Assembly (NCBI GenBank): GCA_964598225.1
Contig: CAZRBG010000003.1
Coordinates: forward strand, 62,001 to 126,000
From: SG8-4 sp964598225
Lineage (GTDB): Bacteria; Planctomycetota; Phycisphaerae; Sedimentisphaerales; Anaerobacaceae
Length of the DNA: 64,000 nt
Direction of reading: 5' to 3'
The notes under the pieces are model-generated. The model was given only the letters and a program-made list of their open reading frames with translations. It did not search any database and had not been told where the DNA came from. How positions within the stretch are numbered: position 1 is the stretch's first letter; every line of letters starts with the position of its first letter. Of this stretch, positions 8,755 through 16,926 are shown piece after piece. The translations under genes were made by a program, and so were the position numbers.

Positions 8755-11700
8755 TCAGTTGCTCTGGACGTAGTCTCCTTCGTAGAATTTGACGCCGTCG
8801 ACGTAAAACTCGCCCGGCGCAAAGGCCAGGTGGAAGGTGACACTCGCAGGACTCGTATCCTCGCCGAAAACGGGAGTTGTCACATGGTACTCGGTCCACG
8901 TATCGGTCATAGTAATGACCTGCTCGTTGAACCCGGTCCACGGACTTGCCGCCAGTTCCGGTTTGATGCGGATATCCTGCTCGCCTTCCCCGGTCTTGAG
9001 AAATACCGAGATAGTATATCTCTTGCCGGCCTCGAAGGCGAAGCCTCCTTGGTTCAGGCCGTAATCCCAGTCGTTGGCGCCAGCCGAATTAACTGTAATA
9101 TGCAGACACGAGTCACCTTCAGCCGGTTCCTCGGGAACTGCTGCACCTGTAAGCTCCTGAACTATCTCGGCCGAGGCATCGCCCCAGAAGCCCCAGGGTT
9201 CGAGAACGCCGTCCTCGAAGCCGCCGTTGGTGAGCAGATTCATCGGCTCGCCTAATTCTACGGGATTGCCGATTGCGATGTCGTCGAAGAACAGCTTACC
9301 CGAGCCGCCTGCCGTCGGGGCGGTGCGGCTGCCGGCGCCAAGGGTAATCTCCTTGACGGCGCCGATATTCACGCCCTGATCCGCGAAAGCGGCAAGATCG
9401 ACCGGCCATGGTGTCCACTCACTGGCCTGCGCCGCCGCCGGGTCTTCATTCTCGACGATGCCGGTGTTGCCCGCACTGTCCGTCAGAGCCATGTAGAGCG
9501 GCTCAGGATCGTTAGACGCTATGCCTATATCCTGGTTGGCCCACTGTCCGGTGACGTTGCCGGTGGTGGTAACATCGGTAAACACCGCCTCGCATGTAGC
9601 ATCCGCATTATGCGACGTCACTGCAAGCCCGATGTAGACGGTCGAAGCCATCTGGATATTTGCCGGGCTCGCGCCTGACACCTGCGTCCAGCTCGAACCG
9701 TTGGTCGAATGCGAAACCGTAAACACACCGGAAATGCTGCGTTCGAGCTTCACCCAGTGAGGAGCGGTAATTCCGCCTTCGGCTGTGTTGAAGCTGCTGC
9801 TACCGGTATCGATCCGGCCCTGCGAAGCGACGCCGTTTTCCGGAGTGACGCATCCGAATGCGTGTTTCGAATCCGGATCGAGAGTCTCGCGGATCATAAC
9901 GCCGGCCTTAGCCCACGGATCGGTGTTGTCGACGCTCTGTACCCTGGCGACGATAGTTCCCGGTCCTGTGAGCGTTTTATACGCAAAGTGGAACTCGTCG
10001 GAATTGCCCCAGATGTCGGAGCCGGAGCCGGTCATCGTTATTGTCCCGCCGGCCTGGACAAAGCTGCCGAGCGAGGCGGGAAAACCTTGATACCAAAGCG
10101 ACAACTGTGAAACGCCGCCGGTAGTCCAGTCCCGAGCCTGATCAAACGTTCGGGTTGCCTCGGAAAAGTTTGCGCCGCCGGGGCTGTTGTCATAGAAGAA
10201 CGGCATCGACTGCCGGCCGCTAAAGACAATTGACTGCTCGGCGTACGGAGGAACGAGGTAGCCTACCTGCGAGCCGTTTTGAGGATTGTCAAAGCCGTCG
10301 ATCCAGGTCTGCCAGATGGCCTCACCGTTGGCATCGTCGTCCGTATAGCTCTCGAAGTCCTCGACAATAAGGTTCTCGACGGTCGAGAATTGCCAGACCT
10401 CGCCTTCCCTTACCGGGACGGGGGCGTCTTCGTTGACCTCGTTGACTTTCCAGTAATATACCTGGCCGTACTCGAGAGTTCCCGGCTGGAAGCGGCTTTC
10501 GCTTACCGTACCTGCAAGGGCGGTTCCGTCTACGACCTCGGCCTCGTCTTTGCTGAAGTATACTTCGTGTGTAACGGCCTCACGTCCGGCGCGCCAATCA
10601 AGCGTAACATCCAGCGGCACGTCCGAATCGCCCGCTGCCGGAGTGGGATCGTTCGCCTCGACCGGCACGTAGTAGAATCGAACTTCGCTTAAACCGTATT
10701 GCTGCAGTAAGCCGACCCAGTTGCTGTGAATGGTCATTCTGACATACTGTGCATATACGCCGCTCAGGTCGATGGTGTCATCGTGAGGATTGTCCGGCTC
10801 GCCCGGCGCCTGGGCAATCTCAAAATCACCCAGCGTCGTCCACGTGACGCCGTCAAGCGAATGTTCGATTGTAACGTCCTTGACGCCAAACCCGATGTTT
10901 TCTTCGATCACCTGGTTCTGGTTCCAGACCCATAACTCGTAAAGCTCGTAGGGTTGGTCGAACTCGAATTCTATCCACGTTGGCTGCTCACCGTCGCGAT
11001 GGCTAAGCCACATTTCTTCGGCGTCAGTCGAGTGCAGATCACCGTCGAGCCCGGAGCCATTGACAGTGTTATCGGCTGCCATCTCGGGCTTGTTCTCGCT
11101 CGATGCTGTTGCCGAAATGTTCGTGATCGGATACGCAAAGTTCTCGACCGTAAAGCTCCAGACGGGGCCTTTGAAGGCGGTCGAGTCCGGCGGAGCGTTT
11201 ACTTCGTCGATCCGCCAGAAATATTTCTTGCCGAAATCGAGAAGACCTTCGGGGTCGTAAAAGGTTTCCTGCTGATCGTCGCTCCTGAGCATATCCAGCG
11301 TATTCATTGTCGGGGCGTTATTAACGTCGTCGAATGACTCGCCGAAATAGACATCATGTGCGGCCGCCTGCGAGCTGGGAGTCCAGCTCAGAATCACATC
11401 CTGCGGCACGTCGGTTGCTCCGTCTTCAGGATTGGGCTCGGTAGCCTCAACTACCGGCTTGAAAGCAGCGGGAACATAATCGCCCTCGTACCATCGGACG
11501 CCATCGATCCAGAAATCACCTTCATCGTAAGCGATATGGAATGTAATAGTCCCGGGCGACACGTCTTCGGTAAAGACAGGTGTTGTAACGCTGAATTCGG
11601 TCCATTCCTCGGTCATGGTAAAGGCCTGTGAGCCGTATCCCGTCCACGGGTCCTGTCCCAATTCCGGCTTGAAGTTTATGTTCAGCTCACCCGACTTGCT

Positions 11701-12027
11701 CTTGAGGAAGGCGGAAAGAGTGTATTTCTTGCCGCTTTCGAAAACATGTCCCTGGTGCTGCAGACCGACGTCCCAGAAATTCGTGCCCGCCGAGGGAACT
11801 GTAATATGCAGAGCGTGCATGCCCTCGATTGGGTCTTCGGGAACTGCTGCGCCCGTCAATTCAGTAACCACTTCCGCCTCATGGCCGCCGTAAATATTCC
11901 ACCCCGTCATATCGCCGTTTTCAAACCCACCATTTTCCAGCAGGTTTTCCGCTTCCTGTCCCCGGCTAAGACCGAATCCCATAAACACTATGGAAATTGC
12001 GGTCAGCCATACTATCTTACTTTTCAT
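8755..12027 (-). CDS. Giant secreted modular protein with CBM4/9-like, discoidin and fibronectin-like domains
   Basis: 1090 residues. Signal peptide 1-24; CBM4/9-like domain 25-183; beta-sandwich repeat 195-294 (HDVYFGESFDDVN, YFWRIDEVN); discoidin/F5-8C-like domain about 297-453 (ITNISATASSENKPEMAADN at its start); second repeat 458-548; VEDFESY module 552-650 continuing at 838-920; and a second CBM4/9-like domain 927-1087. The two terminal CBM-like domains are clear duplicates (LTGAAVPE, LHITV, EGDYV shared). The DFESY module is split by about 180 residues (roughly 655-830) resembling a concanavalin-like/DUF1349-type domain. No enzyme motif is seen. A polysaccharide-binding or cell-surface role is inferred. 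The start has an aaggag Shine-Dalgarno. Confidence 0.78.
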   Translation of the reverse strand: MKSKIVWLTAISIVFMGFGLSRGQEAENLLENGGFENGDMTGWNIYGGHEAEVVTELTGAAVPEDPIEGMHALHITVPSAGTNFWDVGLQHQGHVFESGKKYTLSAFLKSKSGELNINFKPELGQDPWTGYGSQAFTMTEEWTEFSVTTPVFTEDVSPGTITFHIAYDEGDFWIDGVRWYEGDYVPAAFKPVVEATEPNPEDGATDVPQDVILSWTPSSQAAAHDVYFGESFDDVNNAPTMNTLDMLRSDDQQETFYDPEGLLDFGKKYFWRIDEVNAPPDSTAFKGPVWSFTVENFAYPITNISATASSENKPEMAADNTVNGSGLDGDLHSTDAEEMWLSHRDGEQPTWIEFEFDQPYELYELWVWNQNQVIEENIGFGVKDVTIEHSLDGVTWTTLGDFEIAQAPGEPDNPHDDTIDLSGVYAQYVRMTIHSNWVGLLQQYGLSEVRFYYVPVEANDPTPAAGDSDVPLDVTLDWRAGREAVTHEVYFSKDEAEVVDGTALAGTVSESRFQPGTLEYGQVYYWKVNEVNEDAPVPVREGEVWQFSTVENLIVEDFESYTDDDANGEAIWQTWIDGFDNPQNGSQVGYLVPPYAEQSIVFSGRQSMPFFYDNSPGGANFSEATRTFDQARDWTTGGVSQLSLWYQGFPASLGSFVQAGGTITMTGSGSDIWGNSDEFHFAYKTLTGPGTIVARVQSVDNTDPWAKAGVMIRETLDPDSKHAFGCVTPENGVASQGRIDTGSSSFNTAEGGITAPHWVKLERSISGVFTVSHSTNGSSWTQVSGASPANIQMASTVYIGLAVTSHNADATCEAVFTDVTTTGNVTGQWANQDIGIASNDPEPLYMALTDSAGNTGIVENEDPAAAQASEWTPWPVDLAAFADQGVNIGAVKEITLGAGSRTAPTAGGSGKLFFDDIAIGNPVELGEPMNLLTNGGFEDGVLEPWGFWGDASAEIVQELTGAAVPEEPAEGDSCLHITVNSAGANDWDYGLNQGGFAFEAGKRYTISVFLKTGEGEQDIRIKPELAASPWTGFNEQVITMTDTWTEYHVTTPVFGEDTSPASVTFHLAFAPGEFYVDGVKFYEGDYVQSN

Positions 12028-12108
12028 AATACTTGCTCCTTACATTTCGTCGTTTTGCGACTTAACTTCAATTGCCTGCACCTTGTCTGCCGGGATTTGG
12101 ACGGCAGA

Positions 12109-12153
12109 CTACCCCGAGTCGAAGTACTTTGCGTACCTTTGCTGTCCACGCAT
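12109..12153 (-). CDS. Possible 14-residue leader peptide
   Basis: ATG with an excellent Shine-Dalgarno (aaggaggac, 4 nt spacing) opens MRGQQRYAKYFDSG and a stop, ending 81 nt upstream of the 1090-residue gene on the same strand. There are no runs of a single amino acid as in classical attenuators. It could be a leader peptide, a decayed gene start, or chance. Confidence 0.35.
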   Translation of the reverse strand: MRGQQRYAKYFDSG

Positions 12154-12699
12154 GATTGTCCTCCTTATATAAACCTGGATTTACAACGACGACCGATAAC
12201 AATATAATTAGAGACCTATACCTTAGCCGTCTTTATCGACGATTATCTTGAGATTCTTAAGTGCGGCCACGCATCACGCCCTTTCTCCGTTCCTCGCTAA
12301 TATGTACTATCTAACACCCCATAATAACAGCGATTATTTCGAATTTTCGCCGGGTCGAGCCGAACGGTCTATAGCAAACCTAATTGTACTTATATCATAT
12401 TTAACATCCCCGCGTCAAGGAAAATTACCGGACTCAGACAGTCCGTTTGCTCTTATAGGCCCAAAAACGGCAAAAAGAGGGCAGTTTTATGGTTCATTCG
12501 GATGACGCCGAGATATTTGGGCCTCATTCTGGTCGCAGGTTTCCTCAAGAACTTCCATATCCCGAAGCATATCATGGTATTTGACCGGGAGTTTTGTGCC
12601 TCGGTACGCCGACAAGCCTCAGCATTCTCATTTTTCAGGCCCCGTTAAAGTTACTTTAATCCCCGCTCGCCGAACGATCTGGATGGTATACTACCTGGG
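12154..12699. other. Non-coding interval upstream of the giant secreted protein
   Basis: No gene is supported. It contains one perfect palindromic word, ttaaagt-t-actttaa (12645-12659), which could be an operator, and AT-rich sequence near 12200-12420 that probably holds the promoter for the minus-strand gene, though I could not fix its boxes. Confidence 0.5.
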
Positions 12700-12845
12700 A
12701 AGGACTTTCAAGGAAAGATAGAGAGGCTACTGTGCACTCACAGGGCAATCGACGGTGTGCGGTGCACACCCCGGGAGTGTAGTGTCACCTGGCTCGCCAT
12801 TGCGACGGTGGCGAGCCAGGTTAGCTGTTGAGGAAATTTTGTTTT
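12688..12845. ncRNA. Candidate structured RNA locus with three consecutive hairpins
   Basis: Three stems in a row: CTGTG-cact-CACAG (12730-12743), GGTGTGC-ggt-GCACACC (12754-12770), and a perfect 13-bp stem ACCTGGCTCGCCA/TGGCGAGCCAGGT (12787-12821, 9-nt loop). On plus an extended -10 (TGGTATACT, about 12685-12693) precedes them and TTTTGTTTT follows at 12837-12845, overlapping the stop codon of the minus-strand XRE/S24 gene. The last hairpin could instead simply terminate that gene. Orientation and transcription are unproven. Confidence 0.35.
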
Positions 12846-13620
12846 ACAGGACTTCGTGCTTGATGATGGCTTTATAGATGCCGTTGATGCGTTTGCCTTC
12901 CACGATCTGCGGAGGGTACTTTTGATTTATCGGCTGCAGGCGGACATTCTTGTTCTTCTCGAAAAACACCCTCTTGAAAGTCGTCTCGTGCGGCATCGAG
13001 AAGCGGACGAAACAGTCGTCGCCGTTTTTTACTTCCGACGCCGGTGAAAACACAACGATGTCGTTCTCTCTGAATCTGGGCTCCATCGAATCGCCCACCA
13101 CTCGAACTGCGAAGGCGTTCGGATCGTGTACGTCGGGACAGCGAATGTAATCGTCGGCGATGCCGACGGGGTAGTCCATGTCGTCGAAATCCCTCGGATA
13201 CCCGGCCTGTACTCTGTTTATAACGGGCACCTGACGGCCGGCGGGTATCGACTTCTTTCTCTGCCGGGTTTTCAACTTTCTCTTGGACAGAAATCTCTTG
13301 ACCTGGGCGGGGCTCATTTTCTTTTCCATCAGGTCCTTGGCCGCCTCGCGCCACTTCTGGTTCTCCGAATGAAGCGCTTCCCACTCCTTCCGGATGTCGG
13401 CGGGAAGGCCTTCCATGTGGCCGAGGTACAGGAGCGTTCCCGGTTTAAATTCGAGCGTTTTTTCAAGCTTGGTAAGCACGTCGTCGCTCGGCGGATTCTT
13501 CACCTTGCCGGTTTCTATCGTCGAGAGATAAGGCTTGGAGAATCCTATCCGATTGCTGACTTCGTCCAGCGTGTAACCCATTTCCTCGCGTTTTTGTCTT
13601 AATATTTGTCCCAGTGACAT
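12844..13620 (-). CDS. XRE-family repressor with S24 (LexA/CI-like) self-cleavage domain
   Basis: 258 residues. The N-terminal helix-turn-helix is at about 4-60 (LGQILRQKREEMGYTLDEVS, then KPYLSTIETG). A basic linker follows, then an S24 domain with Ala139-Gly140 as the likely autocleavage site (VQAGYP), catalytic Ser178 in VVGDSMEPRF and Lys216 in TFKRV. Such proteins repress targets until RecA* or another signal triggers autoproteolysis. There is no phage gene nearby. It is the last gene of a minus-strand group, 28 nt after the DUF362 gene, so it may be co-transcribed with metabolic genes, which is unusual for a LexA/CI-type regulator. A strong 13-bp hairpin lies just past its stop. Confidence 0.85.
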   Translation of the reverse strand: MSLGQILRQKREEMGYTLDEVSNRIGFSKPYLSTIETGKVKNPPSDDVLTKLEKTLEFKPGTLLYLGHMEGLPADIRKEWEALHSENQKWREAAKDLMEKKMSPAQVKRFLSKRKLKTRQRKKSIPAGRQVPVINRVQAGYPRDFDDMDYPVGIADDYIRCPDVHDPNAFAVRVVGDSMEPRFRENDIVVFSPASEVKNGDDCFVRFSMPHETTFKRVFFEKNKNVRLQPINQKYPPQIVEGKRINGIYKAIIKHEVL

Positions 13621-13648
13621 AGCAAATCTCCTTTTCTAATTTTATCTG

Positions 13649-14725
13649 CTAATCTACTTTCACCAGCTCATACGTGCTGCTTCCCAGACCCACGCTTTCG
13701 GCGTGGCCGATCTGACACCACGGATCGAGCTGCTTGTTTTTTATCAGCGCTGCGAGCGTGTTACCGGTCTTTTCCTCGACCATATTCAGCGCTGCTGCAT
13801 CGACCGCCACCGCGTCGGTCGAAGCGAGTATGCCGATGTCTTCGACTATATCCGGCATTCTCGGCGTGTTGAAACAATCGCAGTCCTTCGTTACCGAAAG
13901 GACGAAGTTGAAAAACGCCGCTCTGCCTTCTTTGCCTTTCAGCGCGCCGAGAGCATGTTCGGCCATACTCTTTTGAATGACTTCCGTTTCCCGGCCCCAA
14001 TCGCACTCGACCGCGCCGGTTCTGCACATCGCCAGGCATTCGGCGCAGCCGATGCACTTGTCCTGGTCGATGTGCGCCTTAACCTCGTCCAGTGTAATGG
14101 CATCGGCGGGGCAGTATTCGGCGCAGAGGCCGCAGGCCTTGCAGTCGTCGCCTATGTGGAGCTTCAGGGCTGCGTGCTGTGTCATTTTGCCCTGTTTGCT
14201 CGCGCAGCCCATACCTATGGTCTTGATCGTGGCGCCGAGACCAGTGGCGATGTGGCCGGTGAAATGCGCGGCTGAGAGAATCGACTGGCACCTCGTGATC
14301 CCGTGCGCAATGGCAACTTCTTTGTGGATTTGGCCGTTAATCTCGACCATTTCGGCCGAACTGCCCGACAACCCATCCGGCGGAATCCACGGTATTCCCA
14401 ATCCCTCCATATCGAAGCCATGCTCGGCGGCCAGTTCGGCGTGATCTACCGCGTTGTGCCTTCGCCCGACGTACAACGTTGTGGTATCCGTGACAAAGGG
14501 CCTGGTTTTCAAATCGAGCAGTTGTTCGGCAAGCCCTTTTAAGCACGGAGCCTTTATATACGTTGTGTTTTTTGCCTCGCCGACGTGTACCTTTAAGGCC
14601 GTCAGATCGTTTTCCCTGAAACATTCCGCAAAACCTCCCGCCTTGAATAAAGCGCGAGCCTTTTGGGAAATCGCCCGTTCTCCGTCATCGCGACAAGCCT
14701 TGATAAAATATACTTTGCAAGCCAT
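13649..14725 (-). CDS. DUF362 protein with two [4Fe-4S] ferredoxin motifs
   Basis: 358 residues from the ATG at 14725 (a TTG at 14755 is also in frame but less likely). The DUF362 core carries KVHVGEAKNTTYIKAP and, near the end, LASTDAVAVDAAALNMVEEKTG. Between them two clusters are visible, CKACGLCAEYCP and CIGCAECLAMC (the second ends C-R rather than C-P). DUF362-ferredoxin proteins are thought to be redox or metal-handling, with substrates unknown. The gene lies between mntP and the XRE/S24 regulator. Confidence 0.82.
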   Translation of the reverse strand: MACKVYFIKACRDDGERAISQKARALFKAGGFAECFRENDLTALKVHVGEAKNTTYIKAPCLKGLAEQLLDLKTRPFVTDTTTLYVGRRHNAVDHAELAAEHGFDMEGLGIPWIPPDGLSGSSAEMVEINGQIHKEVAIAHGITRCQSILSAAHFTGHIATGLGATIKTIGMGCASKQGKMTQHAALKLHIGDDCKACGLCAEYCPADAITLDEVKAHIDQDKCIGCAECLAMCRTGAVECDWGRETEVIQKSMAEHALGALKGKEGRAAFFNFVLSVTKDCDCFNTPRMPDIVEDIGILASTDAVAVDAAALNMVEEKTGNTLAALIKNKQLDPWCQIGHAESVGLGSSTYELVKVD

Positions 14726-14834
14726 TCTAAACACCAGTCTCAAATTACAAATCAACCGGCCTTTTTACACTATGGCAGGGCCGGTGAAACTACTTCGTAA
14801 TTATAATGATTTTCAAACAAACCGCAACGTCTGT

Positions 14835-15395
14835 TTAGAAAAAAAGGTGCTCAATAAGAATTTTTGTGCCGATGGCGATGAGAACTACGCCGCCGAAAGC
14901 TTCGATTCCGCTCTCGAAGAAATGCCCGAAACGCTTGCCTATCTGAACACCGAGATAAGACAGGGCGAATGTTATAAGGCCTATAATGCTCACTGCGGCG
15001 ATTATGGAACCGGCAATGAGCGAAAGGGTTATGCCTACTGCCAGCGCGTCGATACTGGTCGCCACCGACAGGACCAGCAGGACGATAATATTTGACGGAT
15101 CGGAGTTTTGACCTTCGGATTTTATCTTGAATGACCCGTAGATCATCTTTGCTCCGACTGCGGCCAGAAGACCGAAGGCAATCCAGTGGTCCCAGTGCCG
15201 TATGTAATTTCTCACCGTCATGCCGGCCAGAGAGCCCATCAGCGGCATGATCGCCTGGAAAGCGCCGAAAAAAAGGGCCATTCTAAAAGCGTGCCTGATG
15301 TGCAGTTGTTTGTAGGTGCTGCCGCTGATGATCGAGACGACAAACGCATCCATCGCTAATCCGACGGCTATTATGACTATGGTAATAGTATCCAC
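14835..15395 (-). CDS. mntP: Manganese efflux pump MntP
   Basis: 186 residues from a GTG at 15395; the open frame runs on upstream only because it overlaps the DUF1638 gene, and MntP proteins normally start with this DTITIVIIAVGLAMDAF segment. Two homologous three-helix halves carry AMDAFVVSI and SIDALAVGI, the paired Asp motifs of the family. Six membrane helices; it exports Mn2+. It starts 11 nt after the DUF1638 stop, so translation is probably coupled. No yybP-ykoY riboswitch could fit in that spacing. Confidence 0.88.
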   Translation of the reverse strand: MDTITIVIIAVGLAMDAFVVSIISGSTYKQLHIRHAFRMALFFGAFQAIMPLMGSLAGMTVRNYIRHWDHWIAFGLLAAVGAKMIYGSFKIKSEGQNSDPSNIIVLLVLSVATSIDALAVGITLSLIAGSIIAAVSIIGLITFALSYLGVQIGKRFGHFFESGIEAFGGVVLIAIGTKILIEHLFF

Positions 15396-15406
15396 AACCC
15401 GGTGTT

Positions 15407-16123
15407 CTACTGAGCCTTTATTATGCCTTTGTTGGTAAGGTCGTCGCTGATTCTCCGGCCCGGTTCGACGACCAAAAAATCGCTTTCTTCCCAGTCGCCG
15501 TCGAGCAGCCGCTGCATCAGGACCGGATCGCCTTTCAGCTCGTGGAAATTCCATTTGAGAAACTCGGCGCATTTCCTGGCGTACTCTCTGTACCTGTCCG
15601 TATTGGCGAGCCCCCAATCGATGTACGTTGCCCAGTTGTACTGGGTTATCCAGTCCTGCTCTACCTCCATCAGATATTGTGCGTTGTCTTCGCCGTATTT
15701 CTCTTTGTATTCGGCGAGCAGCCTCTCGTATCGCTCCCGGCTCGGTTGTTTTCCCGCCTCGATCCAGCCGGTGCTGTACCAGTAAATCCCCTTGTGGGAA
15801 TCGAAGTAGTCCTTATATTTTTCTTTCGAGCCCAGCAAAAGCGTTATGCAGTCGTGGCCTCGCGGCACAACAATGGGGATCTCCGCTGAGAGTCCTACGA
15901 TGCCGTTGCTGCAAAGGCCGTAGCCGAGCAGCGAGGCGTCATAAGAACGCCCCTGGATATCCAGACTGTTGTCCAGGGCCTTCTGCACCTGCCTGCGGAG
16001 TTCGTCCGGCGTGTCGTGCAGGCCCTGCGGCATCAGCACCACGTCGACTACATTCGTCGAGCGGGCGGCGCAATAATACGCCTCTCTCTGCAACACTTTG
16101 CAACAAATGAATTGAAGTCTCAT
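15407..16123 (-). CDS. DUF1638 domain protein
   Basis: 238 residues. Recognised by the DUF1638 pattern: CCKVLQREAYYCAA at the N-terminus, DVVLMPQGLHDTPDEL, DASLLGYGLCSNGIVGL, VPRGHDCITLLLGSKEKY and GIYWYSTGWIE. Conserved Cys and His residues (LCSNG, HDC) suggest metal or cofactor binding. The family occurs in anaerobes, often near corrinoid-dependent methyl-transfer genes; its reaction is unknown. It starts 2 nt after the preceding gene and 11 nt before mntP. Confidence 0.82.
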   Translation of the reverse strand: MRLQFICCKVLQREAYYCAARSTNVVDVVLMPQGLHDTPDELRRQVQKALDNSLDIQGRSYDASLLGYGLCSNGIVGLSAEIPIVVPRGHDCITLLLGSKEKYKDYFDSHKGIYWYSTGWIEAGKQPSRERYERLLAEYKEKYGEDNAQYLMEVEQDWITQYNWATYIDWGLANTDRYREYARKCAEFLKWNFHELKGDPVLMQRLLDGDWEESDFLVVEPGRRISDDLTNKGIIKAQ

Positions 16124-16125
16124 AC

Positions 16126-16857
16126 TTAAGGTTTACACCATTTGCAAGGCCTCTTGCCGGCTTCGATTGCTTCTTTTCTACTCTCGTATTTGACAATATT
16201 GTCGGTGGAGATGTTCTGCGCCCAGCGGCAGTCGGACTTGTGGAATACATCGCTGCTTTTCGATGCTACAAATCCCACTTCGGAAGCCGCTGACTTTTGT
16301 GGATTTTTGTCGATTTTATCCGGATCGGCATTCTCATTTGCTGTCGCATTAGCCCGGTGGTGATCCCTGATGAACAAAGCGGTCATGACCTTAAGGTTGT
16401 GCGGCACGTATTCGGCGAGCCTCTTCTCGGTCCCGTGGGTGAACCACATGCGGTCCCACGTCGTTGCGTCCATTTTTGTCTCCGGCAGCCTGGCAAGGGT
16501 AACAGCCTGCACGAATTCGACTTTCAGATTGTATATCAGCGTATCGAGGTGTGGAGGCTTATAGACGTTGATAGAAGCCCTTAAGCGGCACCGGCCGGGC
16601 AGCGAAGACCAAATCTCAGGGCGTACAACCTTAATGCCTGCATCTTCAAGCTGCGCCGTGATACTCTTTCTGATCTCATCTCGATCCAGACCCACTTCTT
16701 TTGCCAGTTTGGAACAATTCACCTGAACGGTCAATAATTTAACGCCCTCCAGAGATTGCTGCCTGCCGTTGAGTTCTCCGTAGCAATCAATGCCAAACGC
16801 CGGAATCAAACACGTTGCCAAAGAAATGATTAGAATTCTATATCTGTTGCTTGTCAT
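16126..16857 (-). CDS. Exported protein with C-terminal Ada-type Cys/His zinc-site motif
   Basis: 243 residues from the ATG at 16857, which has a gaggga Shine-Dalgarno. A signal peptide (MTSNRYRILIISLATCLIPAFG) is followed by a domain of unknown function (about 30-170). Residues about 195-243 read FVASKSSDVFHKSDCRWAQNI ... GKRPCKWCKP, the pattern of Ada-type zinc-binding modules (FH-x3-CRWA, then PCKWC). In secreted proteins this module is not a DNA-repair methyl acceptor, and its role here is unknown. Confidence 0.65.
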   Translation of the reverse strand: MTSNRYRILIISLATCLIPAFGIDCYGELNGRQQSLEGVKLLTVQVNCSKLAKEVGLDRDEIRKSITAQLEDAGIKVVRPEIWSSLPGRCRLRASINVYKPPHLDTLIYNLKVEFVQAVTLARLPETKMDATTWDRMWFTHGTEKRLAEYVPHNLKVMTALFIRDHHRANATANENADPDKIDKNPQKSAASEVGFVASKSSDVFHKSDCRWAQNISTDNIVKYESRKEAIEAGKRPCKWCKP

Positions 16858-16926
16858 GTTTTCCCTCTTTCCACGGCCAGACCCGGCATCTCGCAAATTT
16901 AGTCGGAGTCTCGCCGCTATCGGCAT

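Noticed and set aside
12787..12821. 13-bp hairpin as a standard rho-independent terminator of the XRE/S24 gene
   Set aside because: The stem is strong, but no T-run follows on the minus strand; kept only as part of the structured locus.
15396..15617. MntP starting about 74 residues earlier
   Set aside because: The upstream part overlaps the DUF1638 coding region in another frame, is arginine-rich and lacks the membrane start of the family.
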